Positions 55,215 through 63,877 of a stretch of DNA of 64,000 bases are shown here, one piece after another. The position numbers and the translations under genes are program-made. The notes under the pieces were generated by a model, which was not told the origin of the DNA, did no database searches, and saw only the letters and a list, made by a program, of their open reading frames with translations. The stretch covers positions 580,754-644,753 of the forward strand of contig NZ_JAEDAL010000002.1 in NCBI RefSeq assembly GCF_016093295.1, given 5' to 3'. The first letter of the stretch is position 1; each line of letters opens with the position of its first letter. Origin of the DNA: Inhella gelatinilytica. Its GTDB lineage: Bacteria; Pseudomonadota; Gammaproteobacteria; Burkholderiales; Burkholderiaceae_C.

Positions 55215-57298
55215 TCGACTGGATGCAAAAGCTGCAGGCGTGGCTGGGCCCCCATGGTCGGGTCCTGGCCGCCCTGGGGGCGCCAATTGCCGTGCTCTTG
55301 GTGCTGACCATGATGGTCCTGCCCCTGCCACCCTTTGTGCTGGACTTGTTCTTCACCCTCAACATCGCCATGGCGTTGATGGTGATGATGGTGGCCGCGC
55401 ACATGATCCGGCCGCTGGACTTCGCCGCCTTCCCGACGGTCCTGCTGCTCACCACGCTGATGCGCCTGTCGTTGAACGTGGCCTCGACCCGAGTGGTGCT
55501 GCTTGAAGGCCACACGGGCCCCGGCGCGGCGGGGCAGGTCATCGAGAGCTTTGGCCACTTCCTGATCGGCGGCAATTTCGCGGTCGGTCTGATCGTGTTT
55601 GCCATTCTGGTGGTGATCAACTTCATTGTGGTCACCAAGGGTTCTGAGCGGATCGCGGAGGTCAGCGCCCGCTTCACCCTGGACGCCTTGCCGGGCAAGC
55701 AAATGGCGGTGGATGCCGACCTCTCTGCCGGTCTGATCGATGAAAAAGAGGCCAAGCGTCGGCGGGCCGAGCTCGGGGACGAGGCGGACTTTTTTGGCTC
55801 CATGGACGGTGCCAGCAAGTTTGTGCGGGGCGATGCCGTGGCCGGCATCCTCATCCTGGTGATCAACATCGTGGGCGGTTTTGCCATCGGCATCTTTCAG
55901 CACGGCCTGTCGGTCGGCAGTGCAGCCGACAGCTACATCTTGTTGGCCGTCGGCGACGCCTTGGTGGCGCAGATTCCCGGCTTGCTGATTTCCGTGGCGG
56001 CCGCCATGGTGGTGTCGCGCGTGGGCAAGGACCGCGACATCAGCACCATGATCGGCGCGCAAATGTTTGGCAGCTGGCGCTCGCTGTTCGTCACGGCCGG
56101 GGTGGTCGGCGTCTTGGGCCTGATCCCGGGCATGCCGCACACGGTGTTCCTGATGATGGCCGCCGCCCTTGCCAGTTTGGGCTGGTGGCTGCGCGAAAAG
56201 GAGCGGCTGGCCAAGGCCGCCCCGCCGCCCCCGGAAGTCAAACCCACCTCGCCCGATGGCGAGGCCACCTGGGACGATCTCTTGCCGGTCGACACCTTGG
56301 GCTTGGAGGTGGGCTACCGCCTGATCACCCTGGTGGACAAGACCCGAGACGGCGATTTGCTCACCCGCATCAAGGGCGTGCGCAAGAAGTTCGCCCAAGA
56401 AGTCGGCTTCCTGCCCCCGGCGGTGCACATCCGCGACAACCTGGAGCTGCGGCCCAGCCAATACCGCCTCTTGCTGCGCGGCGCCGTGGTCGGGGAGGGC
56501 GAGGCCTATCCGGGGCTTTGGTTGGCCATCAACCCGGGGCACGCGACCACCCGCTTGCCGGGTACCCAGACGACGGATCCCGCCTTTGGGCTGCCGGCGG
56601 TGTGGATCGACGAAAAGCAGAGGGAATCCGCACAAATGGCGGGTTACACGGTCGTTGATTGTTCGACTGTGATTGCCACCCATCTTTCACACTTGATGCA
56701 AGTCCATGCAGCCAAGCTGCTGGGCCGGGTCGAGACGCAGGCGCTGGTGGAGCACCTGACCAAGCTCGCGCCCAAGCTGATGGAAGACGTGGTGCCCAAG
56801 ATGATTGCCCTGCCGATGCTGCAACGCGTGCTGCAAGCCCTGCTGGACGAGGGTGTGCACATCCGCGACATGCGCTCCATCGTCGAAGCCTTGGCCGAAC
56901 ACGCGCCCACCGTGCCCGACCCGCTGGAGTTGGCCCGGCGGGTGCGGGTCCACTTGGCGCCGGCCATCGTGCAGCAAATCTATGGGCCCACCAAAGAGCT
57001 GGACGTCATTGCGCTCGACCCTGAGTTGGAACGACTCATCGTTCAGGCGCTCACCAGCCCCCACGGGCAAGCCCTGGACCCCGGTGTGGCCGATCAACTG
57101 GCCCGCCGTGCCGCTGAAACCAGCACCCAGCAAGAAGAGCGCGGCGTGCCCGCCTGTTTGCTGGTGCCCGATTTGATTCGTGCGCCCCTGGCGCGCTTGC
57201 TCCGCCGTGCGGCACCTCGCCTGAAGGTGTTGTCGCACAGCGAAGTGCCTGAAACCCACTCGATCCGTATTGGTTCCGTCATCGGAGGTGCCGCATGA
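55211..57298 (+). CDS. flhA: Flagellar export protein FlhA
   Basis: A 695-residue export-gate protein. An N-terminal membrane domain of eight TM helices (to about residue 325) includes the FHIPEP-family text NVASTRVVLLEGHTGPGAAG, FVVTKGSERIAEVSARFTLDALPGKQMAVDADL and RRRAELGDEADFFGSMDGASKFVRGDA. The C-terminal cytoplasmic domain binds chaperone-substrate complexes. Overlaps flhB and flhF by 4 bp each. Confidence 0.97.
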   Translation: MIDWMQKLQAWLGPHGRVLAALGAPIAVLLVLTMMVLPLPPFVLDLFFTLNIAMALMVMMVAAHMIRPLDFAAFPTVLLLTTLMRLSLNVASTRVVLLEGHTGPGAAGQVIESFGHFLIGGNFAVGLIVFAILVVINFIVVTKGSERIAEVSARFTLDALPGKQMAVDADLSAGLIDEKEAKRRRAELGDEADFFGSMDGASKFVRGDAVAGILILVINIVGGFAIGIFQHGLSVGSAADSYILLAVGDALVAQIPGLLISVAAAMVVSRVGKDRDISTMIGAQMFGSWRSLFVTAGVVGVLGLIPGMPHTVFLMMAAALASLGWWLREKERLAKAAPPPPEVKPTSPDGEATWDDLLPVDTLGLEVGYRLITLVDKTRDGDLLTRIKGVRKKFAQEVGFLPPAVHIRDNLELRPSQYRLLLRGAVVGEGEAYPGLWLAINPGHATTRLPGTQTTDPAFGLPAVWIDEKQRESAQMAGYTVVDCSTVIATHLSHLMQVHAAKLLGRVETQALVEHLTKLAPKLMEDVVPKMIALPMLQRVLQALLDEGVHIRDMRSIVEALAEHAPTVPDPLELARRVRVHLAPAIVQQIYGPTKELDVIALDPELERLIVQALTSPHGQALDPGVADQLARRAAETSTQQEERGVPACLLVPDLIRAPLARLLRRAAPRLKVLSHSEVPETHSIRIGSVIGGAA

Positions 57299-58971
57299 AC
57301 ATGAAGCGCTTTACCGCCGCCACCACCCGCGAGGCCATGAACCTTGTGCGTGCGGCCTACGGGGATGACGCCATCGTGCTCGCGACCAAGCCTTGCCCCG
57401 AGGGCATTGAGGTGCTGGCGATGGAGCCCGAAGGCCTGGCCAAGATCCAAGACCGCGCTGCTCGCGAGCAAGGGCCGGGTTCCAGCGTCAAGCAAGACGT
57501 GAACACCCTCGGCATGAGCACCTTGTCCTTCCAGGACTACGTGCGCGAGCGCATGCTGCGCCGCCGCAAGGCCGAAATGCAAGGACGTCCGGACCCCGAG
57601 CCCGCGCCCAAGCTGCAGCGCGCGCCAGAAAGCGATGTGGAGCGTGCGCGCCGGGCGCAGGCGCAGATCCAGGCCATGCGTGCCCAGCGCATTGAGCCCT
57701 CCGCACTGGGCCAGGCTGCCGGCGCCGCAGAACGCTCCCCGGCTGCCGCGCCGAGTTCAGGCAGCCCCCGAACCGCCACCCAGCGCTGGGCCGCCGCCCA
57801 GTTGCGGGTCGAACCCGAGCTGGCCCCAGAACGGTCCGCCGTTCGTGCCCAAGCGGCTCAAGCTGCTCAGGCGGCTCCGACGCGTCCCCAGGCGCCCCGC
57901 CGGGCGGTGCCACCGGACGCTGCTGCCGCCATTGAGCTGACGCCCGCCTCGGCCCCGCTGCGGCGCAGCCCTCCGGTGCTAAGAGATGAGGTGGCCGCGC
58001 CCGCGCAGCCGCTGCAGGACTGGGGTGACTACGGCGCCAAGGCCTCGCGCAACGAGCGCGAGCGCGCCGACGTGATGCGCGAGCTGCAAGACATGAAGGG
58101 GCTGATCGAGCAGCGCTTCGGGGCCCTGGCCTTCATGGAGAAGCTGCAGCGTCAGCCCGTTCAAGCGCGCTTGGCCCAGCACCTGCTCCAGGCCGGATTT
58201 TCGCCCGCCTTGTCGCGCAAGCTCGTCGAAGCCTGCCCCAACTCCTTCGTGGCGGGGGCGGACGAGCGGCAGTGGGCTGCCGCCGTTCTGGCCCGCAATT
58301 TGCAGGTGGCGCCCACCGCGCTGGAAGACCGCCAAGGCGTTTTTGCCTTGATCGGCTCCACCGGCGTGGGCAAAACGACCAGCACCGCCAAGATCGCCGC
58401 GACTTTTGCCGCGCGCCATGGCGCCTCCCAGCTCGGGCTCATCACGCTGGACGCCTACCGCCTCGGCGCCCATGAGCAGTTGCGCGCCTACGGCCGCATC
58501 TTGGGCGTGCCTGTGCACACGGCGCATGATCGGGCCTCGCTGGACGATCTGCTCGACCTGTTGGCCAACAAAAAAATGGTGCTCATCGACACCGCCGGCA
58601 TGGCCCAGCACGACACGCGGACCCGCGAACTGCTGGACATGCTCTCGCACCCCTCCATTCGCAAGCTGCTGGTCGTCAACGCCAGCGCACAAGGCGAAAC
58701 CCTGGACGACGTGGTCGGTGCCTGGCAAGCCAAAACTTGCGAGGGCGTGGTGCTCAGCAAGGTGGATGAAGCCGTGCGCTTGGGCCCGGCGCTCGACACC
58801 CTGATTCGCCACCGCCTGGTGCTGCAAGCCGTGGCCAACGGCCAGCGTGTGCCGGAGGACTGGGTTCGCCTTTCCGCCGACGACCTGCTCCAGTTGGCCT
58901 TCAAGCCGCGCGCCGCCAGTGCCTGGAGCCAAGACACCCAAGAACTGCAACTGCTGTTCGCTGCCCACTGA
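57295..58971 (+). CDS. flhF: Flagellar placement GTPase FlhF
   Basis: A 558-residue SRP-type GTPase that sets flagellum position and number. The N-terminal domain starts MNMKRFTAATTREAMNLVRAAYGDDAIVL. A long Ala/Pro/Arg/Gln-rich basic linker (about 90-240) leads to the NG domain: P-loop LIGSTGVGKTTSTAKIA (about 350-366), LDAYRLGAHEQL, DTAGMAQHD, and LSKVDEA in place of the usual TKxD. Length is within the upper family range because of the linker. flhG-like follows after 8 bp. Confidence 0.94.
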   Translation: MNMKRFTAATTREAMNLVRAAYGDDAIVLATKPCPEGIEVLAMEPEGLAKIQDRAAREQGPGSSVKQDVNTLGMSTLSFQDYVRERMLRRRKAEMQGRPDPEPAPKLQRAPESDVERARRAQAQIQAMRAQRIEPSALGQAAGAAERSPAAAPSSGSPRTATQRWAAAQLRVEPELAPERSAVRAQAAQAAQAAPTRPQAPRRAVPPDAAAAIELTPASAPLRRSPPVLRDEVAAPAQPLQDWGDYGAKASRNERERADVMRELQDMKGLIEQRFGALAFMEKLQRQPVQARLAQHLLQAGFSPALSRKLVEACPNSFVAGADERQWAAAVLARNLQVAPTALEDRQGVFALIGSTGVGKTTSTAKIAATFAARHGASQLGLITLDAYRLGAHEQLRAYGRILGVPVHTAHDRASLDDLLDLLANKKMVLIDTAGMAQHDTRTRELLDMLSHPSIRKLLVVNASAQGETLDDVVGAWQAKTCEGVVLSKVDEAVRLGPALDTLIRHRLVLQAVANGQRVPEDWVRLSADDLLQLAFKPRAASAWSQDTQELQLLFAAH

Positions 58972-58979
58972 GTACCACC

Positions 58980-59732
58980 ATGGCCCAGCTCCACACCGAC
59001 CAAGCCGCGGGCTTGCGGCGCCTGTTCCGGGCGGCCGAGGGCGGGCTGGTGCCGGTGGTCGCCCCCAGCACGTGGGACGGGGCCGAGACTTTGCTGGACG
59101 CCTTGGTGGGCGCCTACTTGGAACGCGGCCTGCACGTCCTGGTGGTGGACGCCAGCGCCGCCGCCAAACCCGCGTCGGAGTTGGTGCGGGTGCGCCTGGA
59201 AGCCTGCATTGAGCCCCTCTCGGCCGATGTGAACTATCTGGAAGCCCGGGGGTTGATTGGCCACTTCCTGGACGCCACCGGTGCGGCCAGCGCCTTGCTG
59301 CCCGCGTTGCGCCAAGCCTGCCCTCAGGCCGACGTCATCCTGCTGTTCGCCCCCGTTGCTGAATTGGCTCGCGTGCTCACCGGTGGGCACCCCTGCCGGC
59401 CTATCGTCATGGTCGACCTCCAGCCCGAACATCTGACGGAGGCTTACTCCGCCATGAAATGGCTGCAGCAGCGAGCCGGCTGCGGCGTGTTTGGCCTGCT
59501 GGTGGCCGGGCCCGCGCGGTTGGCGCTGGTGCGCCGCATGGTGGAGCAGCTGACCCACTGTGCGGAACGCTTCTTGGGCGCCGCGCTGCCGGCTTGGGCG
59601 GCGGTGGACCCCAAAGAGGGCGTGAAGGCCACACCGAGTGCGGAATTGCGCCGTTTGGCTCGTGACAGTCTGCAGATCGAGCCTCAGAACAGGCATCATG
59701 CACGCTTAGAACCCGTGCCCGTTTTGACCTGA
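58980..59732 (+). CDS. FlhG/FleN-like protein lacking the ATP-binding P-loop
   Basis: A 250-residue protein between flhF and fliA, where flhG normally stands. The N-terminus has DQAAGLRRL (residues 7-15), the DQAxxLR motif by which FlhG stimulates FlhF GTPase. The fold continues as in MinD/FlhG (LVPVVAPSTWDGAETLLDAL, then GLHVLVVDASA), but where KGGVGKT should be it reads PSTWDGAET, so no Walker A is left. The D-x-x-G region is also altered (ADVILLFAP). It probably cannot hydrolyse ATP. The stop overlaps the fliA start (TGATG). Confidence 0.8.
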   Translation: MAQLHTDQAAGLRRLFRAAEGGLVPVVAPSTWDGAETLLDALVGAYLERGLHVLVVDASAAAKPASELVRVRLEACIEPLSADVNYLEARGLIGHFLDATGAASALLPALRQACPQADVILLFAPVAELARVLTGGHPCRPIVMVDLQPEHLTEAYSAMKWLQQRAGCGVFGLLVAGPARLALVRRMVEQLTHCAERFLGAALPAWAAVDPKEGVKATPSAELRRLARDSLQIEPQNRHHARLEPVPVLT

Positions 59733-60445
59733 TGTACACCGCCAAAGGCAAACTCGATACCAACGCGCTGCTCAAGCAGTACAGCCCCCTGGTGCGCCGC
59801 TTGGCCCACCAAATGATGGCCCGGCTGCCCGCCAACGTGGAGTTGGACGATTTGATCCAGGTCGGCATGATCGGTTTGGCCGATGCCATGACCCGATTCG
59901 ACATCACCCAGGGCGTCCAGTTCGAAACCTTTGCGACCCAGCGCATTCGCGGCGCCATGCTGGATGAGCTGCGGGGGGGCGATTGGCTCAGTCGCGGCAC
60001 CCGGCGCCAGCAGCGCGAACTGGAAGACGCCCTGCACAAAGCCGAGCAGCGCCATGGCCGGGTGCCCACCGAAAGCGAGATTGCCGCCGTTATGGGCGTG
60101 AGCCTCGCCGAATACCAGGACATGCTGGGCCGTGCGCGCGGCACGCAACTGGTTTATTTGGAAGACATTGGCGGTGGTGAGGATGGCGACGACTACCTGG
60201 ACCGTCACGTGGCCGACCCCGCCAACAACCCCGTCGCCCAACTGGCCGACCACCGCATGCGCCAGGCCCTCATCGAGGCCATCAAGGTGCTGCCCGAGCG
60301 CGAGGCCTATGTCATGAGCATGTACTACGAGCACGACATGAACCTCAAGGAAATTGCGGCCGTGCTCAAAGTGACCGAAAGCCGCGTCTGCCAGCTTCAC
60401 AGCCAGGCCATTGCGCGGTTGCGCGTGCGGCTGCGCGAGCACTGA
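59732..60445 (+). CDS. fliA: RNA polymerase sigma factor for flagellar operon, sigma-28
   Basis: A 237-residue sigma factor directing late flagellar genes. It has region 2 (LIQVGMIGLADAMTRFDITQGVQFETFATQRIRGAMLDELR), region 3 (RVPTESEIAAVMGVSLAEYQDML) and region 4 with the helix-turn-helix (LPEREAYVMSMYYEHDMNLKEIAAVLKVTESRVCQLHSQAIARLR). Length matches E. coli FliA (239). The promoters noted at the flagellin, fliD, fliS and fliE genes fit its consensus. Confidence 0.97.
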   Translation: MYTAKGKLDTNALLKQYSPLVRRLAHQMMARLPANVELDDLIQVGMIGLADAMTRFDITQGVQFETFATQRIRGAMLDELRGGDWLSRGTRRQQRELEDALHKAEQRHGRVPTESEIAAVMGVSLAEYQDMLGRARGTQLVYLEDIGGGEDGDDYLDRHVADPANNPVAQLADHRMRQALIEAIKVLPEREAYVMSMYYEHDMNLKEIAAVLKVTESRVCQLHSQAIARLRVRLREH

Positions 60446-60503
60446 ACCCGGCGGTGCGGCCCGCCCGTACCTCAGGGCCCTCAATCCGCCCCTGGGGCTC
60501 GGC

Positions 60504-61028
60504 TTACTGGCAGCCCGCCGCGGCAGCCGCGTCGGGTTTTCCAAACTTGAGCTGAAGCGCGGGCGCGTTCGGGCTGAGGACGAACAGGTTCGAGAAGCTG
60601 GTCTCGCAAAGCGGGCTCGGCTTGCTGCCGGACAGGGCTGCCACGATTTCGGTCACGGTATTGCTATGTCCGACGACCAGCACTGCTCCCGACGCCTGAC
60701 GCACCGCTGCGGCCACCTCGGCGATGTGCGCGGGCAGCTCGCCCCGGCGAACCGGGATGATCGTTGGCGCAAGGCCCCGCTTCTTGGCCAGCGGAGCCGC
60801 CGTTTCTTGGGTGCGCCGATAGGCTGTCGTAACGATGGCCGTTACGTTGGCCGCCTGCAGCATCTCAGCCAGAAGCTCCGCCCGTGCCACGCCCTCCGGC
60901 GACAGGGGCGGGTCGTCCCTTGGCTCCGCCGCCCGCTCGGCATGGCGGACAACGATGACTTGTGTCGGCTCCGCCGCCGCGTACAGGGCCTGGAGCGTGA
61001 GCAGGAGCAGGGCGAGGGGTTTCAGCAT
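60504..61028 (-). CDS. Exported histidine phosphatase-family protein
   Basis: A 174-residue protein of the phosphoglycerate mutase-like/SixA superfamily. The signal peptide MLKPLALLLLTLQALYAAAEP is followed by VIVVRHAER (catalytic His in the RHG-type motif, here RHA), a second arginine in TTAYRRTQET, and the second catalytic His in VVGHSNTVTEIV. Periplasmic substrate unknown. ATG 61028 gives the signal peptide directly; a longer frame starts at 61058. Confidence 0.8.
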   Translation of the reverse strand: MLKPLALLLLTLQALYAAAEPTQVIVVRHAERAAEPRDDPPLSPEGVARAELLAEMLQAANVTAIVTTAYRRTQETAAPLAKKRGLAPTIIPVRRGELPAHIAEVAAAVRQASGAVLVVGHSNTVTEIVAALSGSKPSPLCETSFSNLFVLSPNAPALQLKFGKPDAAAAAGCQ

Positions 61029-61104
61029 CGGCGTCAAGTCGCTGGATGTTGCTGGCAATCAGTGGGGAAGCCCTTGTAGTTAGACGGCTGCGTGGAATAA
61101 GAAC

Positions 61105-61482
61105 TCACGACTTGCCCTTACCGCCGGCGGCTCGAATGACACCAAGCTGCTTGGTGAGCCACATCTGGCTCGCTACGGGTGCCTCACCGCCGCATTTGAC
61201 TTGATATGACTTGCCAGACGAGCTGCTCTTTGCAGCAGCAAGCTCAATGAATTGCTCGGCTGACTGGACCGTGCTCTTGCCCTCGATGTACTCCAGTTTG
61301 CGAAGCAAGTGATCTTTGGCTGCGGCTCCGCTGTACCAGGAGCCGTTGCGATTGAACTCACAACCCGAGGCCTGCAGCTTGGAGAGCAACAGATCAATCT
61401 CGGCGCGCACTGGCGCAGCGGTTGGGGTTGCCACGGCCAGACTGCAGGCGAGTGAAGCCAAGACAGAGGTGAGTAGACGCAT
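61105..61482 (-). CDS. Exported DUF5329-like protein
   Basis: A 125-residue protein with a signal peptide (about 1-19, ending AVA). A small domain follows with SGCEFNRNGSWYSGAAAKDHLLRKLEYI and YQVKCGG, so two cysteines that could pair. It resembles the DUF5329 family of short periplasmic proteins; function unknown. It is 19 bp before the left flank of the IS110-type element and on the opposite strand. Confidence 0.65.
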   Translation of the reverse strand: MRLLTSVLASLACSLAVATPTAAPVRAEIDLLLSKLQASGCEFNRNGSWYSGAAAKDHLLRKLEYIEGKSTVQSAEQFIELAAAKSSSSGKSYQVKCGGEAPVASQMWLTKQLGVIRAAGGKGKS

Positions 61483-61502
61483 TTCGATGAACTGTGCCGT
61501 CT

Positions 61503-61614
61503 AGCGAATGAAAGGGACTTCCCCGTCCCGAGCTAGCCGCGGTGAGCGGCAAACGGCAACAAGTGCCACGATGGGGTTGCGAAATCTCATCCATTCACTC
61601 TGAAGGGGAAGTCC
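61503..61614 (+). ncRNA. IS110 left non-coding region, candidate bridge-RNA locus
   Basis: About 110 bp with no ORF directly before the IS110 transposase. It contains a perfect 10-bp inverted repeat, GGACTTCCCC (61515-61524) and GGGGAAGTCC (61605-61614), the second arm ending against the ATG. IS110-group elements encode their guide (bridge) RNA in this position; for the IS1111 subgroup it lies after the gene instead. The subgroup and RNA ends cannot be fixed from the sequence, so this is a candidate only. Confidence 0.35.
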
Positions 61615-62577
61615 ATGGCCATTGTCTGCGTCGGCATCGATCTCGCGAAGAACGTATTTGCCCTGCATGGGGTGGATGAAGCGGGCAAGCCCGCGCTGGT
61701 GCGGCCCACGGTGCCACGCGCGAAGCTGCTGGAGGCCATCGCCGCGCTGCCGCCATGCCTCGTCGCCATGGAAGCCTGCTCGGGCGCCCACCACTGGGCG
61801 CGCGAGTTCCAAGCCTTGGGCCACACCGTCAAGCTCATCGCCCCGAAGTTTGTGATTCCGTACCGGCTCTCGGGTAAGCGTGGCAAGAACGATGCCGCAG
61901 ACGCCGCAGCCATCTGCGAAGCCGCCCAACGCCCCAGCATGCGCTTCGTGCCCGCCAAGAGCCTGGAGCAGCAGGGGCAGCTGTGCTTGCACCGGGTGCG
62001 ACAAGGCTTCATCGAACAGCGCACTGCATTGATCAACCGCATTCGGGGCCTGCTCAGTGAGTTCGGCATCGTCTTGCCCTTGAAGGCCGCAACCGTGCGG
62101 CGAGAAGCCCTCTTGCACCTGGAAGACCTGCCCGGATGGGCCAACCTGGCCGTGGGGGATTGCCTGAGCGAAGTTGGGCGGCTGGACGAGCGCGTCCACG
62201 AGTACGACCGTCACTTGGCGCACTTGGCCCGCGAGAACGAAGCGGCCAAGCGGTTGATGCGCCTCTCGGGTGTCGGCGAAACCACCGCCACCGCGCTCAC
62301 TGCGGCCATCGGCAACGGCCACGACTTCCAGTGCGGGCGCCAGTTTGCAGCGTGGCTGGGGCTCACGCCGGGCCAATACAGCTCGGGCGGCAAGACGCGG
62401 CTGGGGCGCATCACCAAAGCAGGTGACGCCTATCTGCGCAGCCTCCTGGTGCTGGGCGCGCGGGCTGTGCTGGCGGCGGCCAAGAACAAGACCGACCCGA
62501 TCAGTCGCTGGGTGCGAAACGTCGAAGAGCGGCGCGGCTATTGGAAGGCGGTGGTGGCCATGGCGGCCAAGAACGCG

Positions 62578-62581
62578 CGGC
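62578..62581. repeat. Target-site duplication (left copy, CGGC)
   Basis: CGGC flanks the IS3 element on the left and is repeated at 63874-63877 on the right. A 4-bp duplication is within the 3-5 bp range of the IS3 family. Confidence 0.88.
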
Positions 62582-62609
62582 TGTATTGACCCAGCACTTT
62601 CTGCTCAGG

Positions 62610-63431
62610 TCAGGCCGCTTTGGCAAAGGCCTCGGCGGGGGTTTGCATGTATAAAGCCTGGTGGGGCCTCTCGTGGTTGTAGAAGTTGATCCAGTCGCCA
62701 ATGGCGCGGCTGGCGTGCTGCAGGGTCTCGAAGCGAGTGCGGTGCACGCACTGCTCCTTGAGGGTGCGAATCACCCGCTCGACCATGCCGTTTTGCTCGG
62801 GGCTGTAGGGTGTGATGAACTCCTGCTGCAGGCCATAGCTCTTGGCCAGCCCGGTGTACTTCCGGCTCGTAAAGACCAAGCCGTTGTCGCTGCGCAGCAG
62901 GAACGGTTCCTTGACCTTGCCCAGGCAGCCAAAGCGCGCGATCAAGGCCTGCTCCAGGGCGGCCTCGGCTGTCTTGCTTTTGCCGCTTCGGCTCAGGTGC
63001 CAGCCCAGCAGTTCCCGGGTGTGACAGTCGATCACCAGGGCCAACGTGCACCAGCCATCGCGTCCGGCCCAAATCCTGCACAAGTCCGTGGACCAGCGTT
63101 CGTTGGGCGCCTTGGCCACTGAGGGCAAGGCCTGGATTCGCGGACGCTGGCCTCGTGGGCGCTTGCGAACCTGCCAGCCCTTGAGCTGGAAGATGCGCTG
63201 CACGGTGTTCTTGTTCATGCCCAGCAGGTGTGCCACGGTGCGATAGCCGAAGCTGGGGTTCGCTTCGATCATGGCTTTGACGGGCTCCACGAGCTTGTCC
63301 TGCAGCTTGGGCTCGCCCTTGGTGGGGCGGTAGTAGCAGGTTCGGCGAGGAACTCCGAACCAGTCGCACAGCTTGACCAGGCTGACCTGAACACCGTCTT
63401 GGAGTAGTCCCTTCTGGAGCGCGACGATCAT
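62610..63431 (-). CDS. IS3-family transposase OrfB (DDE catalytic part)
   Basis: A 273-residue integrase-core transposase. An HTH_21-like N-terminal part (FGVPRRTCYYR, FGYRTVAHLLG) precedes the catalytic D116 (WSTDLCRIW), D182 (RSDNGLVF) and E218 (NGMVERVIRTLK), with 35 residues between the last two as in IS3 enzymes. Its ATG overlaps the orfA stop (ATGA), so it can be translated alone; the frame also continues upstream to fuse with OrfA by frameshifting at 63464-63470. Confidence 0.93.
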   Translation of the reverse strand: MIVALQKGLLQDGVQVSLVKLCDWFGVPRRTCYYRPTKGEPKLQDKLVEPVKAMIEANPSFGYRTVAHLLGMNKNTVQRIFQLKGWQVRKRPRGQRPRIQALPSVAKAPNERWSTDLCRIWAGRDGWCTLALVIDCHTRELLGWHLSRSGKSKTAEAALEQALIARFGCLGKVKEPFLLRSDNGLVFTSRKYTGLAKSYGLQQEFITPYSPEQNGMVERVIRTLKEQCVHRTRFETLQHASRAIGDWINFYNHERPHQALYMQTPAEAFAKAA

Positions 63432-63745
63432 TTCTCGTCCTCGTTGCCCAGCAGGGACGCCAGCTTTTTTCTGGCGCGCAGCTCCAGCATGGCTTCGCCG
63501 TAGGCCTCTTGCAGCTCGCGCAGTTGGCGCTCGTACTGCTCTTTGACTTCCAGCGGCTTGGTGCGCAGTGCGTTTTCCATGCCGCGCTTGCCCTCTTCGA
63601 CCCAAGCCTCGACTTCCGAGGGCGGGAGATCAAAGGCGCGGCTGGCCTCGGCCACGGTGGTCTTGCCTTGAATGATGTCCAGCACCAGCGCCGTCTTGCG
63701 CTTGGCGGTCCACCGTTTGATTTCGTCTTCCATCAGAGTGCTCAT
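63428..63745 (-). CDS. IS3-family transposase OrfA (helix-turn-helix part)
   Basis: A 105-residue DNA-binding subunit. The helix-turn-helix is in TALVLDIIQGKTTVAEASRAFDLPPSEVEAWVEEG, followed by a leucine-zipper-like helix (YERQLRELQEAYGEAMLELRARKKL). It contains the frameshift site near its end, so it is made both as OrfA and as OrfAB. Confidence 0.92.
   Translation of the reverse strand: MSTLMEDEIKRWTAKRKTALVLDIIQGKTTVAEASRAFDLPPSEVEAWVEEGKRGMENALRTKPLEVKEQYERQLRELQEAYGEAMLELRARKKLASLLGNEDEK
63464..63470 (-). promoter_or_regulatory. Programmed -1 frameshift site (A6G)
   Basis: On the minus strand the zero-frame codons of orfA read AGA-AAA-AAG, forming the A-AAA-AAG slippery heptamer. A -1 slip continues as GCT-GGC-GTC into the open frame of orfB without a stop. 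The GC-rich sequence GCTGGCG...CTGCTGGGC just downstream could form a stimulatory structure. Confidence 0.85.
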
Positions 63746-63873
63746 GTCGTCTTCCTTTCGACAGTAACACCTGAGCAGGATTTCACTGGGTCAATACACG
63801 TCTTCCATCAGAGTGCTCATGTCGTCTTCCTTTCGACAGTAACACCTGAGCAGGATTTCACTGGGTCAATACA
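63724..63873. repeat. 75-bp tandem duplication of the IS3 right end
   Basis: 63724-63798 and 63799-63873 are identical by eye over 75 bp. Each copy holds the first eight codons of orfA, its upstream region and a complete right terminal repeat. Both borders carry CG (63724-63725, 63799-63800, and CG of the flank at 63874-63875), so slippage at a 2-bp match could have produced it. Confidence 0.93.
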
Positions 63874-63877
63874 CGGC
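63874..63877. repeat. Target-site duplication (right copy, CGGC)
   Basis: Second copy of the CGGC found at 62578-62581. It directly follows the outer right terminal repeat, so the element boundary is the end of the second tandem copy. Confidence 0.88.

Larger units (their letters stand above)
62582..63873 (-). mobile_element. IS3-family insertion sequence inside the IS110 transposase
   Basis: The element starts TGTATTGACCCAG (62582) and ends with the complement of the same sequence (63861-63873). The terminal repeats are imperfect and extend to CTGCTCAGGT. It encodes overlapping orfA and orfB on the minus strand and is flanked by CGGC duplications. Its length is 1292 bp, of which 75 bp are an extra copy of the right end; without this it would be 1217 bp, normal for the family. 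Confidence 0.93.

Noticed and set aside
62605..63633. A 342-codon minus-strand frame overlapping OrfB
   Set aside because: It is out of frame with the DDE motifs, and its translation has no transposase residues. The true OrfB is in the other frame, joined by the A6G shift.
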